The notes below the pieces were generated by a model. The model worked only from the letters and a program-made list of their open reading frames with translations. It did not search any database and was not told the DNA's origin. 64,000 bases of DNA. Source: Acinetobacter seifertii. Its GTDB lineage: Bacteria > Pseudomonadota > Gammaproteobacteria > Pseudomonadales > Moraxellaceae. The stretch spans positions 1,419,204 to 1,483,203 of the forward strand of contig NZ_KB851200.1 in the NCBI RefSeq assembly GCF_000368065.1, in the 5' to 3' direction. A program made the translations under genes and the position numbers. Positions 39,677 to 50,184 of the stretch are shown here, piece by piece. How positions within the stretch are numbered: the first letter of the stretch is position 1; each line of letters opens with the position of its first letter.

Positions 39677-40222
39677 ATGGCATTGATTATTGGAATTGAC
39701 CCAGGTTCACGCTTAACAGGTTATGGAATCATTGAAAAAGATGGTAGTAAACTGCGTTTTGTCGATGCTGGTACAATCCGAACAGAAACTCAAGAAATGC
39801 CAGAGCGCTTAAAGCGTATTTTCGCTGGCGTTGAGCGAATTGTGAAATTTCACGGCCCTACTGAAGCTGCGGTTGAACAAGTTTTTATGGCTCAAAACCC
39901 AGACTCTGCCTTAAAACTAGGACAAGCCCGTGGTGCTGCCATAGCTGCTTTAGTTAATTTAGATTTACAAGTTGCAGAATATACTGCCCGTCAAATCAAA
40001 CAATCTGTAGTGGGTTATGGCGCTGCCGATAAAGAACAAGTACAAATGATGGTTATGCGATTACTTAATTTAACCATTAAACCGCAATCCGATGCAGCCG
40101 ATGCGCTTGCGGCTGCCATTTGCCATGCTCATGCATCAGGAAGTATGAGTAAACTTTCGGTCTTAAATGCTTTAGGTGGTATGGCACGTGGACGAAGTCG
40201 CTCGAGTAGCCGTAGACGTTAA
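39677..40222 (+). CDS. ruvC: Holliday junction resolvase RuvC
   Basis: A 181-aa resolvase. The four acidic active-site residues D8 (GIDPGS), E67 (AVEQVF), D139 and D142 (SDAADAL) are all present. Acts with RuvAB in recombination; ruvA and ruvB are not adjacent. The C-terminus is rich in Arg and Ser ([10 protein letters not shown]), slightly longer than usual. It converges with nnr, only 4 bp between stop codons. Confidence 0.95.
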   Translation: MALIIGIDPGSRLTGYGIIEKDGSKLRFVDAGTIRTETQEMPERLKRIFAGVERIVKFHGPTEAAVEQVFMAQNPDSALKLGQARGAAIAALVNLDLQVAEYTARQIKQSVVGYGAADKEQVQMMVMRLLNLTIKPQSDAADALAAAICHAHASGSMSKLSVLNALGGMARGRSRSSSRRR

Positions 40223-40226
40223 AACT

Positions 40227-41687
40227 TTATTGATTCACGACTTGAGTAATTGCCTGATTCATTTCATAAGCCTGTAAACCACGCATGCCCTGTTTTGCAA
40301 GTTCATCACCTGCTTGAGCATGTAAAGTCACTATCTCATGTAATGCAATATCTTTGTGGAACTGAGCTTTTAAACTCGCGATCATACCTGCCAATATATC
40401 TCCCATGCCACCAGTACCCATACCTGCATTACCTTGGGTACAAATGTACAAGTTATTCTCTAAAATTAAGCTACCAGCCCCTTTAAGCACCCATTGACCC
40501 ATATATTTTTGTTGCAACGCATAAATTGCAGCAATTCGGTCATTTTCAATTTCCGCTGTAGAAGAACCCAGTAAGGTAGCAGCTTCTCCTGGATGAGGCG
40601 TCGCATAAACATGCAGACCCAATTTCTCAGGCTGCTTCGCAAGGAACCATAATGCATCCGCATCTAATACAACTTCCAAGTGTGAAGCCTGATTTAAGAA
40701 ATTAAACCATTGTTGATAAATTTGCTGTGACCAGTCATCACGGCCCAATCCCATCCCAAAACATACTGCATCAACTTGAGATAAAATATCTTTGATGTCA
40801 TTTTCATCAAGTCCATTAATATCACGAAGCATAATATTAGGTGCTCGTGACAAAATAGCCTGATGATGGTTGCGATGACAAATCACTGTCACTTTACCTG
40901 CACCTGCATGAAACGTAGCTTCCGCAGCCATAATGACAGCTCCACCCATTTGCTCATGCCCACCAATCACCAAAACATGCCCATAACTTCCTTTATGCCC
41001 AAAAGCCAAACGTTTAGGAAGTCTGATATGTGTTGGTGTCAAATAAGCTAAAGGTTTCAGCTCTTGGTCTATTGGAATTAAATTAACTAAATGAACTTGT
41101 CCCGTGTACTCTTTACCTTGACCCGTAAACAGTCCTGCCTTAAGACCTAAAACAGTAAATGTATGATCCGCCTTTACAGCTGAAGGTAAAATACACCCTG
41201 TATTTGCTTGCAAACCACTTGGTATATCAATTGAAATTTTTAAGCCAGCCTGCTCATTAAATTGTTGAATAGCATGTTGCCAATAATCATTTAACTCTCG
41301 GTTTAAACCAATCCCAAATAATGCATCAATATGGCAATCAAAGGTTTTACTCACCTCAAAATCTTGGTGAACCTGAACATTATTTTCTTTCGCAAAATCG
41401 ACAGCATATTGTAAATCAGTTGAGTCGCCCAACTCAGCCGCAAATATCTCTACATGAAATCCAGCTTGTTTTAAATAACTTGCTATAAAATAGCCATCAC
41501 CTGCGTTATTACCCTGTCCGCACCAGACCGTAATATTCTTAGTGGCATGATTTTCAAAAAGTACCATGAGCTGTTGACTGATTGACCAAGCTGCCTGCTG
41601 CATTAAGCCTAATGATGAGTTTTGCGCAGCAAACCAGCGCTGCTCCCATGCTCGAATATCATCGCTATGGTAAACTACCGCCTGCAT
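40227..41687 (-). CDS. nnr: Bifunctional NAD(P)HX epimerase/dehydratase
   Basis: Repairs hydrated NAD(P)H: an N-terminal YjeF_N epimerase domain (VWCGQGNNAGDGYFIA near residue 60) and a C-terminal ADP-dependent dehydratase domain (YGHVLVIGGHEQMGGAVIMAAEA, ATPHPGEAATLLGSS, GNAGMGTGGMGDILAGMIASL). From ATG 41687, preceded by AGAGGATAAT, it is 486 aa; an in-frame start 18 bp upstream is less likely. It is transcribed divergently from queG with only 26 bp between start codons. Confidence 0.93.
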   Translation of the reverse strand: MQAVVYHSDDIRAWEQRWFAAQNSSLGLMQQAAWSISQQLMVLFENHATKNITVWCGQGNNAGDGYFIASYLKQAGFHVEIFAAELGDSTDLQYAVDFAKENNVQVHQDFEVSKTFDCHIDALFGIGLNRELNDYWQHAIQQFNEQAGLKISIDIPSGLQANTGCILPSAVKADHTFTVLGLKAGLFTGQGKEYTGQVHLVNLIPIDQELKPLAYLTPTHIRLPKRLAFGHKGSYGHVLVIGGHEQMGGAVIMAAEATFHAGAGKVTVICHRNHHQAILSRAPNIMLRDINGLDENDIKDILSQVDAVCFGMGLGRDDWSQQIYQQWFNFLNQASHLEVVLDADALWFLAKQPEKLGLHVYATPHPGEAATLLGSSTAEIENDRIAAIYALQQKYMGQWVLKGAGSLILENNLYICTQGNAGMGTGGMGDILAGMIASLKAQFHKDIALHEIVTLHAQAGDELAKQGMRGLQAYEMNQAITQVVNQ

Positions 41688-41713
41688 ATTATTATCCTCT
41701 TGCATTTTGGTTT

Positions 41714-42814
41714 ATGACATCTTCCGACACATCACGCATTGCAGTGCAACAAATTGATCCTTATGAACTAAAAGCATGGATCAAAGCTCAAGCATTAGAC
41801 TTGGGTTTTGCTGATTGTGTCATTGCTAAACCAGATGCTCAAGAGCAAATGCCACGTTTTTTAGAGTATCTTGAACGTGGTTATCATGCAGATATGAGCT
41901 ATTTAGAAGAAAACCTAGAAAAGCGAGCTGATCCGACCTTATTAGTTCCGGGCACAAAAAGTATTATTTGCGTACGCATGAACTATTTGGTGGAATCTCC
42001 AAAACCACGATATGTCCCATTTGAACCGAACTCAGCGATTATCGCGCGTTATGCACGTGGCCGTGATTACCATAAGGTGATGCGTGGTAGATTAAAAACT
42101 TTAGCAACACGAATTCGTGAAAAAGTCGGAGATTTTGAATCACGCCCTTTTGCAGATTCGGCACCTATATTTGAAAAATCACTGGCTGAAAGTGCTGGAA
42201 TGGGCTGGACAGGTAAACATACTTTGCTCATTCATAAAAAGTCAGGTTCATTTTTCGTTCTAGGAGAGCTATTTACATCACTCGACCTACCTTTTGATGA
42301 GCCAGCAACAGCACATTGTGGTTCTTGTAGCGCGTGTATCGACATTTGCCCAACGCAAGCGATTGTCGAGCCTTATATGCTAGATGCAAGACGATGTATT
42401 GCTTACTTAACTATCGAATACAAAGGAATTATTGCTGAAGAACTGCGTGCAGGTATTGGTAACCGAATTTTTGGTTGTGATGACTGTCAGTTAATCTGCC
42501 CTTGGAATAGCTTTGCAAAAAAAGCTTCAATTACCGATTTTAACCCTAGACATGGTTTAGATAACATTAGTCTGCTCGAGATTTGGCAGTGGGATGAAGC
42601 TACTTTTTTATCCAATACCGAAGGTAGCCCTATACGTCGTACAGGTTATCAATCATTTAAACGCAATATCGCTATTGGAATGGGTAATGCGCTATATTCA
42701 GAAGAAATTGTAGATCAGCTACACAAAGGCAAAAATCTACATGACGAAATCGTTAATGTGCATATTGATTGGGCAATTGAGCAGCAACTTAATCAACTTC
42801 AGCGATCAAATTAA
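41714..42814 (+). CDS. queG: Epoxyqueuosine reductase QueG
   Basis: The last step of queuosine biosynthesis on tRNA, a cobalamin and [4Fe-4S] enzyme. 366 aa from ATG 41714; the frame extends further back inside nnr, but that is antisense to it. The two cluster motifs are visible: CGSCSACIDICPTQAI and CDDCQLICPW. A divergent promoter must share the 26-bp gap with nnr. In many gamma-proteobacteria queG sits near nnr and tsaE, which fits here except that tsaE is not adjacent. Confidence 0.94.
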   Translation: MTSSDTSRIAVQQIDPYELKAWIKAQALDLGFADCVIAKPDAQEQMPRFLEYLERGYHADMSYLEENLEKRADPTLLVPGTKSIICVRMNYLVESPKPRYVPFEPNSAIIARYARGRDYHKVMRGRLKTLATRIREKVGDFESRPFADSAPIFEKSLAESAGMGWTGKHTLLIHKKSGSFFVLGELFTSLDLPFDEPATAHCGSCSACIDICPTQAIVEPYMLDARRCIAYLTIEYKGIIAEELRAGIGNRIFGCDDCQLICPWNSFAKKASITDFNPRHGLDNISLLEIWQWDEATFLSNTEGSPIRRTGYQSFKRNIAIGMGNALYSEEIVDQLHKGKNLHDEIVNVHIDWAIEQQLNQLQRSN

Positions 42815-42901
42815 AAAAATGATGTTTTTTGCCCTATAGCTTTAATACGAATTCTGTATGATTATGTACAGTGAATTAATGCCATCATCATGGATATGAC
42901 A

Positions 42902-43891
42902 ATGACTCTACGTAATGATTGGAATCGTGAAGAAATCCAAGCTTTATATGAACAACCTTTTTTGGATTTAGTTTTCAAGGCTCAACAAGTACACCGCGAG
43001 CACTTCACTGCCAATACAATTCAGGTCAGTACCCTGTTATCTATTAAAACGGGTAAATGTCCTGAAGATTGCAAATACTGCTCACAATCGGCACATTACG
43101 AATCAAAACTAGAAGCAGAAAAGCGTATTGCTGTAGAAAAAGTAATTAGTGAAGCGAAAGCTGCAAAAGATTCAGGTTCTTCACGTTTTTGTATGGGCGC
43201 TGCTTGGCGTAACCCACATGAACGCGATATGCCTTATGTTTTAGAAATGGTACGCGAAGTTAAAGCATTAGGTATGGAAACCTGTATGACTTTAGGTATG
43301 CTTAATCAATCTCAAGCTGAGCGCCTAAAAGTTGCTGGTTTAGATTATTACAACCATAACTTAGATACCTCTCGTGAATACTATTCTCACATTATCAGTA
43401 CTCGTACTTTTGATGATCGTTTGAATACACTTGATTATGTTCGTCAAGCTGGTATGAAAGTTTGTAGCGGCGGTATTGTGGGTTTAGGTGAAAGTCGTGA
43501 AGATCGTATTGGTCTATTGCATGAACTAGCTACTTTACCGATTCATCCTGAATCTGTGCCAATTAACATGCTCGTTCCAATTGAAGGAACACCTTTAGCT
43601 GATGTTGAAAAGCTTGATGTAATTGAATGGATCCGTACTATTGCAGTTGCTCGTATCATTATGCCACATAGTTATATCCGTCTCTCTGCAGGCCGTGAAT
43701 CTTTAAGTGATTCAGATCAAGCTTTAGCATTTATGGCAGGTGCGAACTCTCTGTTCTCGGGTGATAAATTGCTTACCACTCCAAATGCTGGTGAAGGTAA
43801 AGACCAAGCATTATTTAACAAACTTGGTTTAACTGCTGAAAAGCCAAAACCAACTGTTGCTGATCTATCAGTAGATGCGATGAGTGCTTAA
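42902..43891 (+). CDS. bioB: Biotin synthase
   Basis: A radical-SAM enzyme turning dethiobiotin into biotin; 329 aa. The radical-SAM cysteines are in [18 protein letters not shown], followed by [14 protein letters not shown] and [18 protein letters not shown] chose ATG 42902 (MTLRNDWN), which matches the length known for Acinetobacter; two in-frame ATGs lie upstream at 42890 and 42896 and none has a clear ribosome binding site. I saw no BirA-operator dyad before it. A terminator follows. Confidence 0.93.
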   Translation: MTLRNDWNREEIQALYEQPFLDLVFKAQQVHREHFTANTIQVSTLLSIKTGKCPEDCKYCSQSAHYESKLEAEKRIAVEKVISEAKAAKDSGSSRFCMGAAWRNPHERDMPYVLEMVREVKALGMETCMTLGMLNQSQAERLKVAGLDYYNHNLDTSREYYSHIISTRTFDDRLNTLDYVRQAGMKVCSGGIVGLGESREDRIGLLHELATLPIHPESVPINMLVPIEGTPLADVEKLDVIEWIRTIAVARIIMPHSYIRLSAGRESLSDSDQALAFMAGANSLFSGDKLLTTPNAGEGKDQALFNKLGLTAEKPKPTVADLSVDAMSA

Positions 43892-43905
43892 TAGCATCAA
43901 GAATT

Positions 43906-43938
43906 TAAAAGCCCTGATCATTCAGGGCTTTTTTTATA
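43906..43938. terminator. Terminator after bioB
   Basis: AAAAGCCCTGA / TCAGGGCTTTT with a TCAT loop and T-run; the stop of the convergent 70-aa gene lies in the T-tract. Confidence 0.88.
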
Positions 43939-44146
43939 TAGATGTTACTAGTATTCCATAAGTCGCATTCAGAAAAGTTCCAACTCGAATAATATCCCTA
44001 CCTGCTGCATGTGTAACCGATAACTCTTGGCTCAGCACATCAAAGTGGAAAGTTTCAAAAACATCTTGGTGATGCATGAGCCAAGTCACTGTATCTGCTA
44101 CGTTCTCATCCGCAATATAAGTTAAGGCTTTAAAGTCTTTACTCAT
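43934..44146 (-). CDS. Small hypothetical protein
   Basis: A 70-aa protein (MSKDFKALTYIADENVADTV at the start). No signal peptide, membrane segment or recognised domain. It follows the 116-aa gene in the same direction and its stop codon overlaps the bioB terminator. Plausibly real because of start, length and orientation, but function is unknown. Confidence 0.6.
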   Translation of the reverse strand: MSKDFKALTYIADENVADTVTWLMHHQDVFETFHFDVLSQELSVTHAAGRDIIRVGTFLNATYGILVTSI

Positions 44147-44210
44147 AAATCACTCTTAAAAATAAATATTTATGAATTCTATATGAGTTAACCCTACCTT
44201 AAAAGAGAGT

Positions 44211-44561
44211 CTAAGCAGCTTTAGGATTCACAAGCGAATGTCCCGATAACAAACTTGCTAAAGCCTGAGGAGAAAACTCTAAAGATAGCACATGATTCTT
44301 AAGATTGATTGAATGCTTACTAATCAATGGAAGTAAGCCTTCTTCAGTTTCAAACACGTATTCATCCGCAATATTTAGAATACCCTCAAGATTCGTTGTA
44401 CTAGACGCTAAATCATGACTAAAGATGTCATAAATTGTTTGTAAATTAAACGTCGTATTCTGTTCTGTGGGATGTTTAAGTAAATAGTCCTTTAAGAATA
44501 AGACTAATTTATGGGCAAAGAAAAAATAATTTGGTTTATAACTGTATTTCATGCTGTTCAT
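44211..44561 (-). CDS. Hypothetical 116-aa protein
   Basis: Starts MNSMKYSYKPNYFFFAHKLVLFLKDYLL; contains a helical stretch (residues 15-40) and HDLASSTTNLEGILNIADEYVF. I do not recognise the family. It is the first gene of a small minus-strand pair with the 70-aa gene (64 bp apart). The upstream region is extremely AT-rich and it is divergent from the fimbrial operon. Confidence 0.62.
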   Translation of the reverse strand: MNSMKYSYKPNYFFFAHKLVLFLKDYLLKHPTEQNTTFNLQTIYDIFSHDLASSTTNLEGILNIADEYVFETEEGLLPLISKHSINLKNHVLSLEFSPQALASLLSGHSLVNPKAA

Positions 44562-45005
44562 GGAAATAAACTCCAGACGATCTTTTATTGAATCACAACT
44601 AAAACACTAGGAATTAAACCTTAAAAAATTCTTAAAAAAACAAATATCTTCATACAACATAAACAAATTATTTTTATTAATAAAAAACATATACTTAAAA
44701 AAACATTTTATAAATAATTTATATTGTTTTCTAAAGAAAAACTTAAATTTCTTAAATTCAACAACTTAAATGAAAATTATTATCAATTTTATTTTAATAA
44801 AATAAAATTTAATTATTTTACCATCTGGTATAAATTAAATTTTAAAACAAAATTTCACATAAAAAACAATCAATCAAAATACATAAAAATATAATGTAAT
44901 TCTTGTTTTTTACTTGAAAGGTGCTATATTTCCACGGCGTTACTTGATCAGAATAAAAGCACTGAAGAGTAATAAATCTACTTTATAAAATATTCTGGGG
45001 AATTT
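44562..45005. promoter_or_regulatory. Extremely AT-rich leader of the fimbrial operon
   Basis: About 440 bp with almost no G or C in stretches, far more AT-rich than the surrounding genes, which is typical of H-NS-silenced promoters. A candidate sigma-70 promoter lies near its end: TTGTTT (44903-44908), 16-bp spacer, TATATT (44925-44930), about 75 bp before the pilin ATG. A GGGGAAT ribosome site precedes that ATG. No gene seen. Confidence 0.6.
44903..44930 (+). promoter_or_regulatory. Candidate promoter of the fimbrial operon
   Basis: -35 TTGTTT and -10 TATATT separated by 16 bp, just upstream of the pilin leader. By inspection only; a start-site map would confirm. Confidence 0.5.
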
Positions 45006-45542
45006 ATGAAAAAGCTTATTTTTATAGCAGCAACTTCTATTTTTAATATTGCCACTGCACAGGCTGCTGATGGCACAATTACTATTAATGGCTTAGTAAC
45101 CGATAATACTTGTACGATCGATACAGGTGATAAAAATCTAACCGTAAATTTACCTACAGTATCATCTCAATCTTTAAAAAATGTTGGTGATATTGCTGGA
45201 CGTACTCCCTTCCAAATCAATTTAACGAATTGCGCTTCAGCTGGTAAAGTTGCAACTTATTTTGAACCGGGTGCAACAGTCGATTTTAATAGTGGACGCT
45301 TATTAAACCAAGCAACAACTGGTGCGGCTACTAATGTCAATATTCAGTTATTAGGAAGTAATAATGCAGTAATTCCTGTACTTGCTAAAGGTGCTTCAGG
45401 TGCACAAGATAACTCACAGTGGGTAGATGTTTCAGCTGGTGGTAACGCTGACCTTAATTACTATGCTGAATATTATGCGACGGGTGTATCGACTGCTGGT
45501 ACCGTAACTTCACAAGTTAAATACACCATTATTTATCAATAA
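45006..45542 (+). CDS. Major fimbrial subunit (type 1-like pilin)
   Basis: A 178-aa pilin of the chaperone-usher type. Signal peptide MKKLIFIAATSIFNIATAQA, then the mature domain with the conserved disulfide pair (NTCTI near residue 38 and LTNCAS near residue 79) and the C-terminal beta strand ending ...QVKYTIIYQ that pairs with the chaperone and the next subunit. It is the first gene of the pilin-chaperone-usher-adhesin operon. The operon is inactivated downstream, so the pilin may be made but not assembled. Confidence 0.9.
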   Translation: MKKLIFIAATSIFNIATAQAADGTITINGLVTDNTCTIDTGDKNLTVNLPTVSSQSLKNVGDIAGRTPFQINLTNCASAGKVATYFEPGATVDFNSGRLLNQATTGAATNVNIQLLGSNNAVIPVLAKGASGAQDNSQWVDVSAGGNADLNYYAEYYATGVSTAGTVTSQVKYTIIYQ

Positions 45543-45615
45543 ACTAAAAATCAGCTTCTATTATCAAATAGAAGCTATATCTCATCTATTATTTATTTTA
45601 TTGAGAATATGACTC

Positions 45616-46356
45616 ATGCTTTTTAGTGGTCGTCAATTTTTTTGGGGAATGATTTGTCTTCAAGCAGCTATTGCTATTACAGCACATGCTGAAGTAGTAC
45701 TACATGGCACGCGTGTAGTATATCCATCGGATGCTCGAGAAGTTAGCTTACAGCTAAGCAATAACGGAACAACACCTTCACTGATTCAAGCTTGGATTGA
45801 TGATGGAAATCCAAAATCTACGCCAGATGAGTCGAATGTACCTTTTATTATTACACCTCCTATTTCAAGAGTCGAACCGTCTAAATGGCAAACTTTAAGA
45901 ATTACGGCATTACCCAATGCATCACAATTAAATCAAAATAAGGAAAGTATATTTTGGCTTAATGTATTAGATATTCCCCCAAGACCAGAAGGGAAAAAAC
46001 AAGAAAATAGTGAAATATTAACTAATAATTTCCTTCAATTAGCTATACGCTCTCGAATTAAATTCTTTTATCGACCTGTAAATTTAAAAGAAAATATTGA
46101 TACAGTGGGTGAAAAAATTCAATGGATAAAAAATGAAGATAATTTGCTTATTAAAAACCCAACACCTTTTCACGTTACATTAAGTTCGATTTTTCAAGAA
46201 GTAAATCATCAAAAAATAGATTTGTTAAAGCAAGGTTTAATGCTTTCTCCTTTTTCAGAAGATCACATAAAACTTAAAAATAGCAATATAACAAATATGC
46301 GTTTTGTTTACATAAATGATTACGGTGGCCGAGTTGAACAAGTAATCAAGTTCTAA
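45616..46356 (+). CDS. Periplasmic fimbrial chaperone
   Basis: A 246-aa PapD/FimC-type chaperone. Signal peptide MLFSGRQFFWGMICLQAAIAITAHA; mature domain with the conserved GTRVVYP (equivalent to Arg8 of FimC) and IKFFYRPVNLK (subunit-binding Lys region), two Ig-like domains. It has 73 bp to the pilin stop codon and is followed 51 bp later by the usher gene. Should be functional on its own, but its partner usher is disrupted. Confidence 0.9.
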   Translation: MLFSGRQFFWGMICLQAAIAITAHAEVVLHGTRVVYPSDAREVSLQLSNNGTTPSLIQAWIDDGNPKSTPDESNVPFIITPPISRVEPSKWQTLRITALPNASQLNQNKESIFWLNVLDIPPRPEGKKQENSEILTNNFLQLAIRSRIKFFYRPVNLKENIDTVGEKIQWIKNEDNLLIKNPTPFHVTLSSIFQEVNHQKIDLLKQGLMLSPFSEDHIKLKNSNITNMRFVYINDYGGRVEQVIKF

Positions 46357-48251
46357 TTTTATTTAAAATTTTTAAATTTAAACACCTATCCATGAATAGG
46401 CATAAAGATGATGTCAGAGTGGTTCATACCCCATATTTGCTTAAAAAAGCGAAGTACATATTATTTAGTGTTAAGCATCGCAATTAATGTGCCTTTGGCT
46501 GTATATGCTTCTGACAATATGAATAACGAAAATGCGTTAAAAGCTGACTTTGATACTAATTTTTTAGTAGGAAATGCGCAGAAAATTGATATTGGTCGAT
46601 TTAAATACGGCAACCCTATTTTACCTGGCGAATATAGTCTTGATGTATATATTAATGGACAATGGTTCGGTAAACGAAAGTTTCTCTTTAAGACCATAAA
46701 TTCCAATGAAAATGCAAAAACCTGTTTTACGGCAGATATGCTTTTAGAATATGGGGTTAAATCAGAAATTCTTGATAGAGAAGCAAATAATTTACCTATT
46801 TGTAATGATTTAGAAAAATGGATTAAAGATGCCTTTTATCAATTTGATACGGCTCGTCTTAGGCTTGATATTTCAATCCCACAGGTCGCTTTGCAGAAAA
46901 ATGCTCAAGGATATGTCGATCCACGCTTATGGGATCGTGGCATAAACGCCGCTTTTTTTTCATACAATGCCTCTGCTTATCGCATTGTAAATAATGATCA
47001 TGAAACAAATCATGCTTTTATGAGTACAAATGTTGGGATAAATTTGTACGACTGGCAATTACGCCATACTGGACAATGGAAATGGCAAGATCATAATGAA
47101 ATACAGAATAAGAATTCTTCTTATACATCAAATAATACCTACGCCCAAAAAGCCTTTCCTCAATTAAATAGCGTCGTAACTGTAGGAGATTATTTTACAA
47201 ATAGTAATTTTCTTGAGGCTCTTCCTTATCGGGGTATTAACCTATCAAGTGATGACCGCATGCTTCCGAACAGTATGCTTGGATATGCTCCTCAAATTCG
47301 AGGTTATGCAAAAACCAATGCAAAAGTAGAGGTACGCCAACAGGGAAATTTAATTTATCAAACTACCGTTACCCCAGGAAGTTTTGAAATCAACGATCTT
47401 TATCCCACTGGTTTTGGTGGTGAACTCCAAGTTTCTGTACACGAAACAAATGGAGAGATTCAAAAGTTCTCTATTCCCTATGCATCTGTAGTAGAAATGC
47501 TTCGTCCCAAAATGAGTCGATATTCTTTTACCTTAGGGCAGTTTAGAGATGCGAATATCGATTTAAAACCGTGGTTGATACAAGGTAAATACCAAAGAGG
47601 TATAAACAACTATTTAACAAGCTATGCAGGTTTTCAATCTGCTGAACATTATCAGTCATTTTTAATAGGTAGCGCTTTTGCGACACCAATTGGTGCAATT
47701 GCATTTGATGTAACTCAATCAAAAGCTGATTTTGACCAAAGTCCTACCCTCAAAGGGCAAAGTTATCGTCTAAGTTACAATCGATTATTTACCCCAACTC
47801 GCACTAACCTAACTGTAGCAACATACAGATATTCAACAGAAAATTATTTAAAGTTAAGAGATTCAATATTAATCCAAGATTTACACCAACGAAATATAGA
47901 TAGTTTTTCAGTAGGGAAACAAAAAAGTGAATTTCAGATCACATTAAACCAAGGTCTTCCGAACCAATGGGGTAATTTTTACTTAGTGGGTTCTTGGATT
48001 AATTACTGGAATCAACCTAATCGTAATCAACAATTTCAATTTGGATACAGTAATCAGTTTAAAGATTTAACTTACAGTATTTCTGCAGTTAGGCATGAAC
48101 TTGACTTAGAAAAACAGGATTCAGGACATGAAACACAATATTTATTGTCATTATCCTTTCCACTCAAATTTAAGAAGAATGATCCTAGCCAAAATAATGG
48201 ACAGTACTTCCCTCTAAAGATAACGTAACGTTAACTTTGGAGATCCAAGAA

Positions 48252-48545
48252 ATGGCCAAACGTTTTAGTGCTGAATTTAAACAGCAAGCAATTGATTATG
48301 CACTTTCAAACTCACACGAGCCTATAGCTGCAATCGCCCAGAAATTAGGTGTGGGTTATTCAACTTTAGACAAATGGATTCGTGAAACCAATCCAGTGGG
48401 TTCAAGCAAACGTCAACTTTCACCAGAACAACAGCGGATCTTGGAATTAGAGAAAGAAGTCAAACAGCTCAAGGAAGCCAATGACATCTTAAAAAAAGCG
48501 CATGTGTACTTTCTAACAGATCATGCCAAGAAAAGTACACGGTAA
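48252..48545 (+). CDS. IS3-family OrfA (transposase DNA-binding part)
   Basis: A 97-aa HTH protein: MAKRFSAEFKQQAIDYALSN, then IAAIAQKLGVGYSTLDKWIRE, then a leucine-zipper-like helix ILELEKEVKQLKEANDILKK. The start is ATG 48252 with GGAG upstream. Full transposase OrfAB should arise by -1 frameshift: the orfA A7 run (48491-48497) or the AAGAAAAG site near 48530 are candidates, since the -1 frame is open from the A7 run into orfB. Confidence 0.9.
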   Translation: MAKRFSAEFKQQAIDYALSNSHEPIAAIAQKLGVGYSTLDKWIRETNPVGSSKRQLSPEQQRILELEKEVKQLKEANDILKKAHVYFLTDHAKKSTR

Positions 48546-48559
48546 TTCAAGATCTAGAT

Positions 48560-49411
48560 ATGAATGAAGTCACGGTATCTTCTGCCTGTAAATACCTAGG
48601 TGTCAGCACTTCAGGCTATTATGCCTGGCGAAAACGTCAGGCCAATACGGTAGAGAAATATAATGATTTAAAAGCCGTATATTGGCAGCATCATGCACGA
48701 TTGGGTGCACCTTCATTGGTACATGACATGCATGATTTAGGTTACAGCATGAGTGAACGCACTGTTGGAAGAATGCTGAAAAATCTGGGTTTACGCAGCA
48801 GGATTGCGCGTAAATACAAGCATACGACTGATTCAAACCATCGTTTGCCTACAGCACCCAATCTGTTAGAGCGTCAATTTACAGTCATTCAGCCTAACAA
48901 GGTTTGGACAACGGATATTACCTATATCCGTACCAAGCAAGGTTGGCTGTATTTATGTGTGATGCTGGATCTATTTAGTCGTCGTATCGTGGGGTGGCAA
49001 ACCAGCCATCGAATAGACCGCCAGTTGGTGTGTGATACGTTTAACTATGCAATGGCTCGTCAGGGTTATCCAACTGGTGTTATGGTTCATTCGGACCAAG
49101 GTTCACAGTACTGTAGTCGTGATTTTAGAGCGCTGTTACTGACAAATGATTGTACTCAGAGTATGTCTAGACGTGGAAACTGTTGGGATAATGCAGTGAC
49201 TGAAAGCTTCTTTCATACATTGAAAGGTCATGTGGTCCATGGCAGTGTGTTTGCCACTCGAAAAGAAGCGAATGCTGTCTTGTTTGACTATATTGAGATT
49301 TATTACAATCGGGTCAGAAGACATTCTGCAAATGGCTGGTTAAGCCCTGAAGCCTTTGAGAAGAAATATTTTAAGAATTTAGAGGGATTTGTTGTCCACG
49401 ATACTGTCTAG
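48560..49411 (+). CDS. IS3-family OrfB (DDE transposase catalytic part)
   Basis: A 283-aa catalytic part with the DDE triad in VWTTDITYIRT, MVHSDQGSQY and NCWDNAVTESFFHTLK, and the YYNRVRRHSANGWLSPEAFE terminal block. The frame is -1 relative to orfA. It ends with a TAG at 49409-49411, inside the right inverted repeat. The sequence looks intact, so the element may still be mobile. Confidence 0.93.
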   Translation: MNEVTVSSACKYLGVSTSGYYAWRKRQANTVEKYNDLKAVYWQHHARLGAPSLVHDMHDLGYSMSERTVGRMLKNLGLRSRIARKYKHTTDSNHRLPTAPNLLERQFTVIQPNKVWTTDITYIRTKQGWLYLCVMLDLFSRRIVGWQTSHRIDRQLVCDTFNYAMARQGYPTGVMVHSDQGSQYCSRDFRALLLTNDCTQSMSRRGNCWDNAVTESFFHTLKGHVVHGSVFATRKEANAVLFDYIEIYYNRVRRHSANGWLSPEAFEKKYFKNLEGFVVHDTV

Positions 49412-50184
49412 GATCAGAATACAGTTAATTTTAATAGCTCTATTTCAGAAGATAGTAAAACTTTAGGAATGAGTGGTTATATCGGCAACCGCTTCGACTA
49501 TGGTTCATCCGTTACCTATCAAGATCAAGCTCAGACAAACATAAATATTAATGGCAACTATCGTACTAACTACACCACCGTAGGGGCTTCTTATAGTCAA
49601 TCCGATACATATCAACAAGAAATTATCAATTTAAATGGAAACATTGTTGCCCACTCTCAAGGTATTTTATTTGGACCAGACCAGGCCCAAACGATGGTAT
49701 TGATCTATGCTCCTGAGGCTACTGGTGCACGAGTAGGTAATACAACAGGTTTAAGTATTAATAAGCAAGGATATGCTGTTATTCCCTATGTTACGCCTTA
49801 TCGCTTAAATGACATTAGTTTAGATCCTCAAGGCATGCCTTCAAATGTGGAGCTTTCAGAAACAAGTCATCGTATAGCACCTTATGCTGGATCCATCACC
49901 AAGGTAAATTTCTCGACAAAAACTGGATATGCACTTTTCATTAATACCCAAACTTCAACGGGTACTCATCTTCCTTTTGCAGCACAAGTTTTTAACCAAA
50001 ACAAAGAATTAGTTGGGATGGTCGCCCAAGGTAGTCGAATTTATTTACGTACACCTCTAATCCACGATCATCTGTATGTGAGGTGGGGTGAAAGGAATAA
50101 TGAGGAATGTCAACTTGAATATGACATTCAATCAAAAATCTCTCAGGAAAAACAATCAATTATTATGACAGAGGCAATCTGCAA

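Larger units (their letters stand above)
48180..49416 (+). mobile_element. IS3-family insertion sequence, 1,237 bp
   Basis: Starts TGATCCTAG and ends CTAGGATCA, the TG...CA ends of the IS3 family. Imperfect terminal inverted repeats of about 33 bp (23 matches by my alignment) are visible. It is flanked by a 3-bp direct target duplication GAA (48177-48179 and 49417-49419). It carries orfA and orfB and looks intact. I cannot give its ISfinder name. It sits inside the usher gene in the same orientation. Confidence 0.92.

Noticed and set aside
41582..41713. Longer N-terminus for QueG
   Set aside because: It is antisense to nnr and not in the family; the real start is ATG 41714.
42815..42901. BirA operator before bioB
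   Set aside because: No dyad of the expected kind.
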